Below, one piece after another: positions 1 to 9,904 of a stretch of 64,000 bases of DNA; positions within the stretch are counted from its first letter, which is position 1, and the number at the start of each line of letters is the position of its first letter. The notes under the pieces were generated by a model. It was given only the letters and a program-made list of their open reading frames with translations, made no database searches and was not told the origin of the DNA. Origin of the DNA: Ligula intestinalis. Lineage: Eukaryota; Platyhelminthes; Cestoda; Diphyllobothriidea; Diphyllobothriidae. Made by a program: the position numbers and the translations under genes. The stretch covers positions 50,756,394 to 50,820,393 of the forward strand of contig JAYGXS010000005.1 of NCBI GenBank assembly GCA_036362985.1, written 5' to 3'.

Positions 1-1876
1 TTGACGACCTGGGCGAAACTCGCATTCACAGTCAAAATCCTGAAGGAACTCTTGTTACCGGGCAAGTTGGTTCATGGGATCTTTGAGGGAATCGAGCCAT
101 GTTAACGCCTTATGGTCGGTGCGAAGAATGAAGCGTTGGCCTAAGAGGAGGTGTTTAAACAGGCGAATGAAGGTTACTATCGCCAGTAACTCACGCTTGA
201 AAACGCTGTAGTTACGCTCGCTGCTGGATAGGGATTTTCTAGCGAAGTACATTGGGTGTTCCAGGCCGTTTTTATCGGCCTGAGAGAGGACAACTCCGAT
301 GGCAAAATTGCTAGCGTCGGTATCGAGGATGAAAGGGGAAGCTCCAGGCTCGAGATTAGGGAGGGCAAAGAGAGGAGCCAAAAAAGGGCAGCTCTGAGGT
401 CGTTGAAGGTTTTATTACACTCTGTAGTCAACTTTAAAGGTTGGTTTTTCGCCATCAGTTTATGAAGAGGGGAAGCCATGTGGGTGAAGCCTTTGATAAA
501 TCGGCGATAATAAGAGGCTAAGCCGATAAAACTACGGAGTTCGGTAAGGTTGGTTAGGGTAGGCCAACAACGGATCTCATGTAGGGGTTCGGGCAGGGCA
601 GCTAAACGGCCGGGCGACAATTTGTGTCCCAAGAATTGCACCTCCTGTCGAAGGAAAACGCATTTTAAAGGGTTAAGGGTTAGGCCAGTGGCACGGAGGG
701 CGGCAAGGGTCGCTGAGAGGTTCTCATTGTGTTGTGCAATGGACTTTTCGAAGAAAATAACGTCATCGAGGTAAACCAAGCATTTAGTGGGGATGAGGTA
801 GTGTAAGACCTTATACATGAGGCGTTGGAAGGTTGCGGCGGCATTACAAAGGCCGAACGGAAGGGTAGAAACTCAAAGAGGACATGCAGCACTATGAAGG
901 CCTTTTATAACGGTCCTTCGGATCGACTTCAACCTGCCAATAGCTGGATTAAAGGTCAAGGGTGGAGAACCTGGATGCGTTGCCTAAGGTGTCAAGAGTG
1001 TCGTCGAGACGAGGGATAGGAAACGAATCCCATACAGTGACTACGTTTAACCGGCGGTAGTCAATGCAGATTCTGAGGGAACTGTCTTTCTTAGGAAAAA
1101 TGGCAATAGGAAATGCCCATGGTGAGGACGAAGGACGGATGACGTCGCATTGTTGGAGTTCGTGGAGAATTTTGTCGACTTCAGCTCGATGCTTAACGGG
1201 GATACGTCTTGGCGGTTGCCAAATAGGTTTGGTGTCCCCAGTATCGATAGCATAATGGATAAGCTCTGTGCGTCCTAACGTGGAAGGGGACCAAGTTAAG
1301 AAGCCAGGAAAGGAGGTGAGGATGTCTTTAAGCTGTGAATAAGCAGCTTCACCGACTGACGGGAGGGGGTAAAACTGAATCTAAATCAATGGGTTTGAGG
1401 ACGGCTGTCGACATAACAGAGTTGTAAACGAGGTCAAGATCAACATCGGGGTCAGGTAGAGAAGACTTAAAAGACGTGGAGCCAAGAGTAACAAAGCGTT
1501 CACGGACGTGAATCACGCCGTCGTGGTCAGAGAGAAAATCGACACCAAGGACGAGAGGCCAAGAACTGTCCGGGGCAATGAGAAATGTTTGAGTAATACG
1601 TGCTTGGTCGATAGCAAATTCAAGGCTATGGAAGCCTGATATGTGTATAGCTGTACCGTTAGCGGCCCTTAAGCTATGAGTAACGGGAAGGGGGTGAACG
1701 AGATTACGAACATAATGGGGGAGCCTAGACAAAGAAGCTAGGGAATCATTAGCGGAGAGAAGTTTGAAAAAAATAGAAGCTAAATGTCTACGGGCATCAG
1801 CAAAATCAGTTTTAACCGTAATGCTATTCTTGAGGGCAGGAGCAAGAGCCTCGGGGGAAAGAAGGGCAAGTAACAT
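1..1876 (-). pseudogene. Ty3/gypsy retrotransposon pol (protease, RT, RNase H), decayed, cut by window edge
   Basis: Read on the minus strand, pol domains appear in gypsy order. A retropepsin-like region lies at about 1830-1380 and ends in the motif LVLGVDFL, but I see no DTG/DSG catalytic triad before it. A reverse transcriptase runs from about 1250 to 430, with the catalytic box YLDDVIFF near 770 and the connection motif LRSFIGLASYYRRFI. RNase H lies at 381-55 (FILDTDASNFAIG, LRTDHKALTWL). Frameshifts and stops break it into separate frames, so it is not functional. The integrase would lie left of position 1. The gag start sits at 6185-5900, separated from pol by an inserted LINE. Assignment to the gypsy group rests on domain order and motifs; the clade is not determined. 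Confidence 0.88.
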
Positions 1877-1879
1877 AAA

Positions 1880-2840
1880 TGGTCAAGTTGTCCTCGACGA
1901 GGAGCACCGTGATAAAGATTCTACAGAAACATCTCTAACGGTCTGCGGGACTGATACTCTGCACCCAATTTCAGCACCTGAGAAACTTTCCGAATTAAAA
2001 ACCCCGCTAATTATAGGCTCATTTTCCGGACCAAAAATGCCAAATGTACCCAGCACATCAACCACTACTAGTGGGTATGCTAAGGCTGCATACAAATCAC
2101 AGAAGGAAACCGCAAATTTAGAAGGGGGGCAGCACGAAGCCAGACCTGATCAGTGCCATCCTCGCCTCCAAAAGAAGCCTATCTCTGGTGATGGTAACGG
2201 AAACACAAAGTCAAAAACTATTCCTAACAACATCTCTGTGTCTTCCGATAGCATTAAGACTGGAAATACATCAAGGGTTTCCCTTGACCGACAAAACTGT
2301 AAAGTTGTTCCAGACGAGTCAAACGGAACTACAGGTGAGATATTACAGAAGTCGTCCGTACATCGGAAAAACAACATTATCATACAGGGTGCTCCTGAGT
2401 CCACGTTTGACAGAACAACGGATCGAGTTGCACATGACAATGATCGAATAAACGATTACGTCAGCACTGTCCTAAAGAATGGGGAAACCTATACCGTAAA
2501 TAAAGCCTTCCGTCTGGGTAAAGCAGACCTAGGCCGCGACCTACAAACAAACCCAAGGCCTCTCAAAGTTATCTTCGATAACGAAGGCTCGGTATCAAAA
2601 CTGCTAAAAGGAAAAACGGCCTTACGAAATTCGCACAAGCAAGTATTTTTTGAGCCACAGTACGAGCCGAGGGAGTGGATGAAAATGAGGCAACTAAGGA
2701 TAGAATTGAGAGAGAGGACCGAAAGCGGGCCAAAGAGCCTGAAAATAAAAGATGGGCAAATACTACAAGTCAAGGAGCCCTTCCTCTGGCCAAAACCTGT
2801 CACGATGAGGGTTGGGCCTTACGGAGTAATTTATCACTAA
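1880..2840 (+). pseudogene. LINE A ORF1, RNA-binding protein
   Basis: A long open frame closing at 2840 encodes a polar N-terminal half followed by an RRM-like domain of the type found in LINE ORF1 proteins. Visible segments are NNIIIQGAPES, KAFRLGKADL and RPLKVIFDNEGSVSKLL, ending in a basic charged helix (RQLRIELRERTES). The protein presumably binds element RNA as a chaperone. The frame reads through from the gypsy sequence on the left, so the true start is not clear. It ends just before the endonuclease. Confidence 0.7.
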
Positions 2841-5720
2841 AGATCCTAACCGCAAATGCACAAAGCTTGTTTAACAAGCTGAACGAACTAAAGAACTTGG
2901 TCAATGAGGTGGAACCAGACATCATGGCTTTAACCTAACCCTGGCTTTCAAAAGACAGCGCTGATTCTATATTATCGCTTAGAGGATATCAGCTTTTCAG
3001 GGAAGACAGAACAACTAGGGGAGGAGGGCTTATAGTCTATGTCACTTGCAAGCTGAAAGCAACGGCTGAAGTACTGGTCCCAGCACAAGATGTGGAAATG
3101 CTAAATATTACTATAGCTGTTAAGTACGCCAGGCCACTGACGCTTTCGGTGACAAACCGCCCGCCAAACCATACTCCTGACCAAGACACTATCCTCATAG
3201 CAGAAGTGTAAAGGATTAGTGAGAAAAAAGACATCCTCATCGTTGGGAACTTTAACGCTCCTGGTGTTGACTGGCAGACATGGACTGCACAGGGTCTTCC
3301 AGACAACTTCAATCACAAATTACTACAATGGGCCACAGCCAAACTGCTCTGCGGAACCTTCGCGTTTGGAACGCGGGCTAGGGAAGGAAAACAGTCGAAC
3401 TGTCTCGACCTTACCTTTACCCGAGAGGAGTAAACTGTGATTGGCCTGCAGGATCGACCCCCTTTAGGGTCAAGCGACCATATTATGCTGTATTTCGAGT
3501 ATTCGCTGTTCTCCAAACCTTAATCCTCCGACACATGGGAAAGTAACATTTGGAAGGGCGAATTCCCACACATGAGTAGAGAAATGTCAGAGGTATCATG
3601 GAAAACAGGTCTCCAAGGTGGGGCAAATGAACAGTGGATGACATTTAGCTCATCGTTGAAAAGGACTGTTTGTCTCAACTGTCCCTTCAGAAGAAAAACA
3701 AGTACGAATCGCCCGAAGTGGATGAACTCAAACTTGCAGGCCGCTTTCAAAAAAAGAAACCGCTTCTGGAGGCGCCGATAAACAATTGCCTGTAACCCCT
3801 TAAAAAATAAACATATGTATAAAGTAAAGCAACAACGTACCATTTGTACAAGAGGAGCTACTCAGCTGCGCAAGAAATACGAGTTGAACATATTACACAA
3901 GTCGTTGGAACACCCCAAGATATTGTACGGTTACTTACGAAGCACGAAGAGAGCTCAGGAAATGATCCCTGCCCTAAGATCAGCCGATGGACAACTGGTG
4001 ACCGAAGACCAGATGAAAGCCTCCCTCCTCTCCGATTTCTTTGAATCCGTCTACACCCGAGAACCCACAACTTTTACTGACGGTACGTCCGCTCATCGAC
4101 CAAACACTGCACCTTTACCCTCTCCTTATTGCCCAAAATAGAGGATTTAGAGTTTTCACACAACACTGTCAGGGCCGAATTACTCCAACTTAAGCCTGCC
4201 AAATCACCTGGGCCGGAAAAAATTCCTGCACTAGCACTAAGAGGATTAGCTAACGAACTATGCGAACCTCTGGCTGCCATCTTCCAGCAATCTTTTGACG
4301 AAGGTGAACTCCCAGAAGAATGGAAGTGGGCAAACGTCACACCAATCTATAAGGGATGTTCATCACTTGATTGCGTAAATTACCGTCCTGTCAGTTGAAC
4401 TTGCATCGCATGCAAAGTAATGGAGCACATATTTAAGAAACATTTAATGTATTTTCTCGAAAGCAACAAAATACTATGTGATGGACAGCACGGCTTTCGC
4501 CCAGGACGCTCTTGCCTCACGAGTGCTCTTTACTCACAGGAAAAGTGGAGAAAGGTCACAGATAACGGCTATCCAATTGATGTCATATTCTCCGACTTAA
4601 AAAAGGCCTTCAATAGTGTACAACATAGGCTTCTTCTGCAGAAGATTTGGGACGTGGGAATTCAAGGAAAAATGTATAACTGGACCAGTAGTTTCTTGCC
4701 CGTCAGAGAACAGAGGGTCGTTGTCGGAAACTTAACGTCAGAATGGACAAAGGTCGAGAGTGGTGTACCACAAGGCTCAGTTTTGGGTCCGCTGCTATTC
4801 CTGATTTGCGTAAATGACTGCCTCAATGAGCTTGATTGCGCAGCTGTCATGTTTGCGGATGACATTAAAATATGGGCTGAAATTAGGTGCGCATACGACG
4901 CAAAGAGATTACAGTCGAACATCGATAAATTGGTTATGTGGTCGTCCACGTGGCTTCTTAACTTTAATGTATCCAAGTGTCTTGTTCTACACATAAGCCC
5001 GGGGCGAAAAGTGCCGCCGAGACAGTTATTTTATCAATGGTTCCGCATTAAAAGGGGTTGAGACGCACAAAGATCTGGGTATATGGACAACCGCGAACTT
5101 GATGCAAACAGAGCACTGTAAAAATTCCGTCCAGAAGGCAACTAGTACCCTGCACTGGATCAGACGAGCGTTCAAAATCTTTCCACCTGAACTCTTCAGA
5201 AAAATATTTGGCGCCTTTGTGAGACCACATCTTGAAAACGGAATTCCAGTTTGGACACCGTGGTTGAAGAAAGATATGGAGCTTCTTGAACAAGAGCAAC
5301 ACAGGGCGAAAAAGATGGTCGATGGTCTCAGGGACTTACCATATCAGGAGAGATTGACCAACCTTAACCTTTTTCCTTTGTCTTACAGGAACGTTCATTG
5401 CAGCCTGCTCTGGACATTCCGGATAATCCGGGGCCACATTTCCTCCCTAAAATTGGAGGATTTCTTCCAATTAGCCACCACTACTCACCTGCGTGGTCAT
5501 CCTTAGAAGGTCACAAACGAGCGCACCCAATTAGACCTCCGAAAATATTTCTTTAATCAATGCGTGGTCCGGCCTTGGAACATGCTACCAAGCCAGACGG
5601 TTTCCGCTGAAACAATTGTGGAATTTAAAAAAAGACTCGATGTCATTTTATTTGACAAAATGCGACTTTTACAACACGATTTCCTACTGCCAGCACTGTG
5701 AACAACCTTTCTGGCTTTAG
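2838..5720 (+). pseudogene. LINE A ORF2, endonuclease plus reverse transcriptase, broken
   Basis: The endonuclease begins near 2838 (LKILTANAQSLFNKLNEL), with a stop at 2936, the metal/active-site strand ILIVGNFNAPGVDW at 3235-3280 and the SSDHIMLYF box near 3470. The reverse transcriptase spans about 4130-5060, with SPGPEKIP, QHGFRPGRS, DLKKAFNSV, GVPQGSVLGPLLF and the intact catalytic box FADDIKIW at 4852. A stop after NYRPVS (4396) and a frameshift at about 5050 break it. The C-terminal connection continues to about 5500 in another frame. This would nick the target and prime cDNA, but this copy cannot make a full protein. Confidence 0.85.
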
Positions 5721-5894
5721 ACCGTTTTCAGTCTTTTCCATGAAAATTCACTCGAAATTTTTTCATGATATCATATGTGCTCCCCCCGACTACACATTAA
5801 CAGTAAGAACAATCTTGTTTGCGTTACATTTATAGGGTCCTGGAGGGCATTTCTTGCCTGTAACCCTTAAATATGCATATACATATATTAAATA

Positions 5895-6185
5895 ACGAGT
5901 ATGCTCTGAGGGGGAGATATCAGCCAAGAAGAGGTCGAGTTTGGCCAGCCAAACGTCAATGTCCTGACCGGGTTGGAAGGCAGACGGGGCGAAAAACGGA
6001 TCCAGGTGGGAGATGGGAGGGGACAGGGTGCTGGTGGGAACGGTGTGTACAGGCTGGATGGGGTTGGGGGCAACTTTTGATAAGACTTTGGGCACCAATT
6101 TAGTATTCCATGCTACTAGTGGCCTTGACGAGTCTGGCGCGTGATTTGAGAACGAAGGGGGACAACGATTCTCAGCAGATAACAC
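5895..6185 (-). pseudogene. Gypsy gag N-terminal fragment
   Basis: The minus-strand frame encodes a proline-rich lead and then a capsid-like segment (FQPGQDIDVWLAKLDLFL, followed by SEHTRYL) typical of gypsy Gag. It stops being Gag-like at about 5895, where the LINE begins. At the other LINE boundary (1876) the minus frame resumes with a plausible continuation (LLALLSPEALAPALKN). I therefore read this as one gag-pol element split by the LINE. Part of gag and the protease start appear deleted. Confidence 0.65.
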
Positions 6186-6189
6186 GGAG

Positions 6190-7115
6190 ATCTCTTCTAA
6201 AAGTCAGTTAACCTCAGAAAGAACCTCAGACAACCTCTTCTTATCAACATGCATAGTGTCATACACAAAGTAAGAGGAAAGAATGTTCAGGTGTAGATAT
6301 AGGATTTAATAATGTAGAACAACATCAACGAAGTGCATGGAAAACTAATATAGCAAAAACGAGTGGAAAAATATCTGAGGATAGCAGTCTCTTATGATAC
6401 AAAATCAAAACTGGATGGAACGACCAAACCGGGACGAGAATGTCTACCCACTCACGACGGTAAGAACGTAGCAAGGAGACAATGTGAGTACGGGAGTGAT
6501 ATGTTTCGCGAATTGAGATAGTCCAACTCACGGATCCGAGATGCGACTCAGCAAGCTCTGGAAAGTGAAACCGAAAAATATGACCTTGAAACGTTCAAAC
6601 AACTCGTCGACCCAGTAGTCGGATTGGTCCGTTACAACGCGTATTATGTGCTGTGTATGATCTCAATTTCTGTATCGCGCGCTGAGTCAGTTTCTAAAGC
6701 TCATGGAGATGTGGTTTCGGAAAGACGGGTGATAAGCAATAGAGTTTGATATTAATATATTAAGCTTCTTGCGCATTCTGCTGTTTATGTAGAACACAAA
6801 TTCTTGAGTAAAAGCCGGTGAATTAACGTGACTGAAATATCTTTAGATTATGATTAACGACAATGAATATGTTAAGTCCACCTGAGTAACATTTCTTAAT
6901 CGAAAACGCATTTCAAAATGTCGATTTCCATTCCATTTGAAAGTTCAGCGATTGGAAGACAGCATATTCGCCCAGTATGTCTCAATTCTACATGCAAATA
7001 TGTTGTCAGTTTCTAATACTTGAAATTGATGCGGGAATTGGCTACCTGAGCAGTTGAACCTTCAACGGTATACAGTGAACTACTTAATACAATGCATATT
7101 TATCTATTAGGCATT
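6190..7115. other. No gene seen
   Basis: AT-rich sequence with only short chance open frames. It may hold the 5' leader or LTR of the gypsy element (minus strand), but I see no second LTR copy in the window to confirm that. Confidence 0.4.
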
Positions 7116-7310
7116 ACCGGCAAACATGAAGACATGCACGATATGTATTTATGCATCATTAAGCGCCATCAGGTGCAGGTATCCAACTCCAGTGCAGTCG
7201 CGGAAATTTCCACCACACTCGAGTTTTGAGTCCGCGTCTCTCTGGTTAGGTGCGAACGCCCTATCCATCGAGCCATCGTGCCTGACATTTTGCCGTTCGT
7301 TGATCGGAGA
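7111..7310 (-). mobile_element. tRNA-hammerhead SINE copy S1
   Basis: On the minus strand a tRNA-like head carries an A-box match (TGGCTCGATGG, about 7275-7265) and a weaker B box, followed by a conserved body. The 3' part holds a hammerhead-like core at 7177-7135, and the copy ends TTTGCCGGTAATGCC. It is homologous over its length to S2 in the opposite orientation. The family design (pol III head plus hammerhead) matches the known Sm-alpha SINE-like elements of schistosomes; equivalence is inferred. Confidence 0.7.
7135..7177 (-). ncRNA. Hammerhead-like ribozyme in SINE S1, degenerate
   Basis: Helix I arms TGCAC (7177-7173) and GTGCA (7139-7135) are complementary. The core reads CTGATGG instead of CTGATGA. 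A stem II hairpin with an AATG-type loop follows, then AAAT and a self-complementary stem III (TACATA-like) ending in ATC as the NUH cleavage triplet. The G before AAA is lost, so activity is unlikely. Confidence 0.5.
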
Positions 7311-7384
7311 TATACATAAGTACATATGTTTACACTGATTATATGCAGGACACATCTGTCCTTGTACTTGATGGCAACAACCTC

Positions 7385-7590
7385 AACAACCGGCAACATG
7401 TCGGGCCCAATGGCTCGATGGATAGAACGTTCGCCCCTAACCGGAGAGACGCGGGTTCGAAATTTGAGTTCGGCGGCAATTTCCGAGGCTACACTGGAGT
7501 TGGATAACTGCACCTGATGACGCCTAATGAGGCAGAACTACGCATCGTGCATGTCCTCATGTTTGTCGGATATGCCTAATAAATTAATGA
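7385..7590 (+). mobile_element. tRNA-hammerhead SINE copy S2
   Basis: The tRNA-like head has an A box TGGCTCGATGG (7411-7421) and a B box GGGTTCGAA (7453-7461), spaced as in a pol III internal promoter. The body matches S1 and S3, then comes a hammerhead core at 7509-7551 and an end near ATGTTTGTCGGATATGCC. It is probably mobilised by LINE machinery from this genome (inference). Confidence 0.78.
7509..7551 (+). ncRNA. Hammerhead-like ribozyme in SINE S2
   Basis: Helix I is TGCAC (7509-7513) paired with GTGCA (7547-7551). The catalytic core CTGATGA (7514-7520) is intact. Stem II is GCCT-AATG-AGGC. The GAAA box reads GAAC, and the cleavage triplet would be ATC before 7547. Position 10.1/11.1 is a C.A mismatch, which would weaken activity. 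Confidence 0.6.
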
Positions 7591-7754
7591 ACGTTACTGA
7601 AATCTAGTGAGCCACATATAATTATTCATGTGGAAATGGTTGTAAAAGTTGCATTCACCCATGGCAGCTGAAAGACATCAAATACTAGGACAGGTGTGTC
7701 CTGTATGTGGTCGGTGTACACGTTTTCAGACGTACAAACAAATACTATATACTC

Positions 7755-7945
7755 CCAATCAACAACCGGCAAGACATCTATCTCGAGGCCTCAATTTTTA
7801 GGACGTTTGCCCATGACCGGTGAGGCGCGAATTTAAAACTCGGGTGTGGCAGCAATTTCAGCGGCTACACTAGAGTTGGCTGTCCGTAGCTGATGAGGAC
7901 CAAAAACCCGAAATAGCTATACTGCGGTGCCTGCTTATGTCGGAA
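7755..7945 (+). mobile_element. tRNA-hammerhead SINE copy S3
   Basis: The body matches S2 (shared blocks around the B-box region and the GGCTACACTRGAGTTGG stretch). The head is more decayed: the A-box region reads ATCTATCTCGAGG. The 3' part carries the best-preserved helix I of the three, and the copy ends in GCTTATGTCGG just before a (TA)n tract. Confidence 0.7.
7884..7927 (+). ncRNA. Hammerhead-like ribozyme in SINE S3
   Basis: Helix I CCGTAG (7884-7889) pairs with CTGCGG (7922-7927) over six pairs, one of them a wobble. The core CTGATGA at 7890-7896 and GAAA at 7910-7913 are intact. Stem III is the perfect palindrome ATAGCTAT with no loop, followed by A7921 as the cleavage base. Stem II is weak (two G-C pairs). 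A loopless stem III suggests that cleavage, if any, would need a dimer. Confidence 0.62.

Positions 7946-7948
<3 letters not shown>

Positions 7949-7980
<32 letters not shown>
7949..7980. repeat. (TA)n microsatellite
   Basis: An uninterrupted TA dinucleotide run of about 32 nt between SINE S3 and the inverted cluster. Confidence 0.95.
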
Positions 7981-7981
<1 letters not shown>

Positions 7982-8506
7982 CAGTAAGGGGGTATGAAAG
8001 CGTCTGGGGTAACCTGATACAGAACTGTTTCGGGCTTATTAGCCTTCATCAGCCAAGCATAACCCTGAACACCAGCTGGTCAGAAGCCTATTCGATCGGT
8101 GTTCGCACATTCCTGAGTGAATGTATATAGATTCACTCAGGAATGTGCGAACACCGATCGAATAGGCTCTCGAACTAAACAAAGTTCATGTGGTGGTCAG
8201 AGGTCCCCAACGGGTGACCGCCTGCCAGGCCGATTCCGGCCAAGTCATAATAGCAGTAAGGGGGGGGGTATGACAGCGTCTGGGGGTAACCTGATACAGA
8301 ACTGAGGCGCTGATGAACTGCGGTTCGATGAAGTGCTTATGACCCATCTGATAGACACCAGTGGCGGACCAACTGCGCCGTCTGTACGTGCGTTTGTTTG
8401 TGTTGTCCGACCAGCTGGTGTTCAGGGTTAGGCTTGGCTGATGAAGGCTAATAAGCCCGAAACAGTTCTTTAGCAGGTTACTCCAGACGCTGTCATACCC
8501 CCCTTA

Positions 8507-8513
<7 letters not shown>
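7981..8513. repeat. Inverted-repeat cluster with hammerhead-core-like motifs
   Basis: The segment 7981-8086 recurs as its reverse complement at 8408-8513, and its outer part recurs directly at 8250-8310 (GTATGACAGCGTCTGG and neighbours). AT microsatellites lie on both outer sides. Each inverted arm contains CTGATGA-AGGCTAATAAGCC-C-GAAAC, read on the minus strand at 8052-8028 and on the plus strand at 8438-8464. That resembles a hammerhead core with a good stem II hairpin, but I could not find a convincing helix I. Confidence 0.7.
8087..8166. repeat. Perfect palindrome, 36-bp arms and 8-nt loop
   Basis: Arms 8087-8122 and 8131-8166 are exact reverse complements around the loop GTATATAG. A related single-arm copy with matching outer flank (TGAACTTTGTTTAGTTCG before the arm) occurs at 62848-62905. 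The arm is therefore part of a dispersed repeat and the palindrome is a head-to-head junction. Confidence 0.95.

Positions 8514-8555
<42 letters not shown>
8511..8555. repeat. (AT)n microsatellite
   Basis: About 45 nt of uninterrupted TA/AT dinucleotide at the outer edge of the inverted cluster. Confidence 0.95.
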
Positions 8556-8558
<3 letters not shown>

Positions 8559-8559
8559 G

Positions 8560-8900
8560 GACGCTTCGTATATAGCCAAGGTATTTGGCTGAGTGATAGG
8601 GCATACTGTGATTAATTGAAATGTTTTCAGAAGAAATTTGCGGAGACATGGTATAAATTTGCCTATGATGCAGTGTTTATGCCTAATACGTGGGTCTAGT
8701 AAGTTCGTTGTATTACGCATACTGCACCAGACTTTCATAACTCGTTATTAAATGCCATTTATCCTTTGACGTCAACGATACCAATCGCAGCATAGTAACC
8801 CTACACATTTTAAGTAGCTTCACGCTCTAGCCTAGCCCCCGTCTAAATTAGGTTAATTAAAGAATATGCTCACATACTAGGTCAACTTCATCAGCTAGGA
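8560..8900. other. No gene seen
   Basis: Ordinary AT-rich sequence. I see no coding or repeat signal. Confidence 0.4.
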
Positions 8901-8904
8901 CAGA

Positions 8905-9450
8905 AACAGGTAAAATTTAAATGCACTGCGGACCGCGCAAGCAGCTTTCAGGCACTTAAAGAGAAGCCTTTCTCTAGCCCTTTATAAGTTTTCCTAAATA
9001 CTAGGGAAGAAGCGGGGAAGTTTGTTCTGGATACGGACGCCAGCGACACCACAGGCTTTTTCACAACAGCAATCAGATGTTACTGAGCGCGTTATTCAGT
9101 ACTGAAGTTGTTCCCTCACCAAATCCGAGCGTCGCTACTGCGTCACCCGGAAGGAGATGCCAACATTGACCAACTTTGTGGAGGAATACTGACCATACCT
9201 CCAATATGGTCCCTTCATCAGGCGTACAGGTCATAGCTCTCTAACATGGATGTGGAATTTTAAGAATCCACAGAGTCAGGTCGCTAGGTAGCGGGAGAAG
9301 CTAGTGGAATATAACTTCGAATTTGTCTGCCGAACTTGTCTCCAGCATGTAGGTGCTGGTGCCCTTTCTCGGAAACTGCATCGTCCATGTCAGCAATGCC
9401 CCTTGTGAACGAATGTGCAGCAACCTTGTATTCTAACACATACTTGTCCC
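8905..9450 (+). pseudogene. Ty3/gypsy RT-RNase H remnant
   Basis: In shifting plus-strand frames one can read an RT connection end (SSFQALKEKPFSSPL), then an RNase H start (KFVLDTDASD, near 9025), then decayed blocks resembling the RNase H body and an HVGADALSRK-like end near 9350-9375. There are many stops and frameshifts. It belongs to a different gypsy lineage from the element at 1-1876, judging by the altered spacing and wording of these blocks. It is followed by the LTR-like repeat at 9480. Confidence 0.6.
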
Positions 9451-9479
9451 GCATGTGAGGCTCTCGTTTCATCCAGAGC

Positions 9480-9900
9480 GTACGCGCTAGATGGCGTCAA
9501 AGCTCCAGTCAAGGTCACGGACGTGTCTGGCCTCAATAACCAACCCCTTCACAAGGCCAGTCCACAAAGGAACTTAATGTGTGGTGAGTGCTTACGCTCA
9601 GACATGCCCGGAGCCAGCCGTTCCATTTCCGGCTGCAGAAATCTGGACCCGGCGACTACACCCGCCAGAATGCGACTCTAGATATCGGCCCGCCCATGGC
9701 TTGTGTGCACTCGTCTGAGAGTCACTTACCTATTACTTACATTCTGCTCCTTATCTTCTAAGTTAAATTAACCATAACACTCTGGCATTTCACGCCTTAT
9801 CATATCTACTAGTTTATAATAGTTGGGATACGTTCTATCATTTATTATCCGGCCGGACCACATCGTATCCCACAGATGTAACAATATCCGTTATCCCTTT
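9480..9900 (+). repeat. LTR-like dispersed repeat, copy 1 of 3
   Basis: Shares ordered blocks with 54410-54790 and 55740-56170. Common stretches include GGACCCGGCGACT, GAATGCGACTCTAGA, CCCATGGCT with CTGCACTCG/GTGCACTCG, GGAGTCA/GAGAGTCA with TTACTTACATTC, GGCCTTCCATGCCTTAT-type sequence and TTATCCGGCCGGAC. Its position just after a gypsy RNase H remnant suggests an LTR or 3' end of that element. I see no intact TG...CA ends. Confidence 0.55.
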
Positions 9901-9904
9901 ACAA

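Larger units (their letters stand above)
1877..5890 (+). mobile_element. Non-LTR retrotransposon (LINE family A, CR1/Jockey-like), decayed, inserted in gypsy
   Basis: About 4 kb carrying an ORF1 RNA-binding protein, an apurinic-type endonuclease and a reverse transcriptase, in that order and on the opposite strand to the gypsy element it splits. It is followed by an AT-rich tail near 5865-5890. Short shared sequence (ATAAC/TAAC) flanks both joints and may be a target duplication, but the exact ends are uncertain. At least six in-frame stops or frameshifts are visible. Three more degraded relatives occur at 56340-57200, 57550-57860 and 58870-60345. Confidence 0.82.

Noticed and set aside
7400..7470. 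Genuine tRNA gene
   Set aside because: A and B boxes are present, but acceptor and anticodon stems do not pair and the unit continues into a repeated SINE body, so it is a SINE head.
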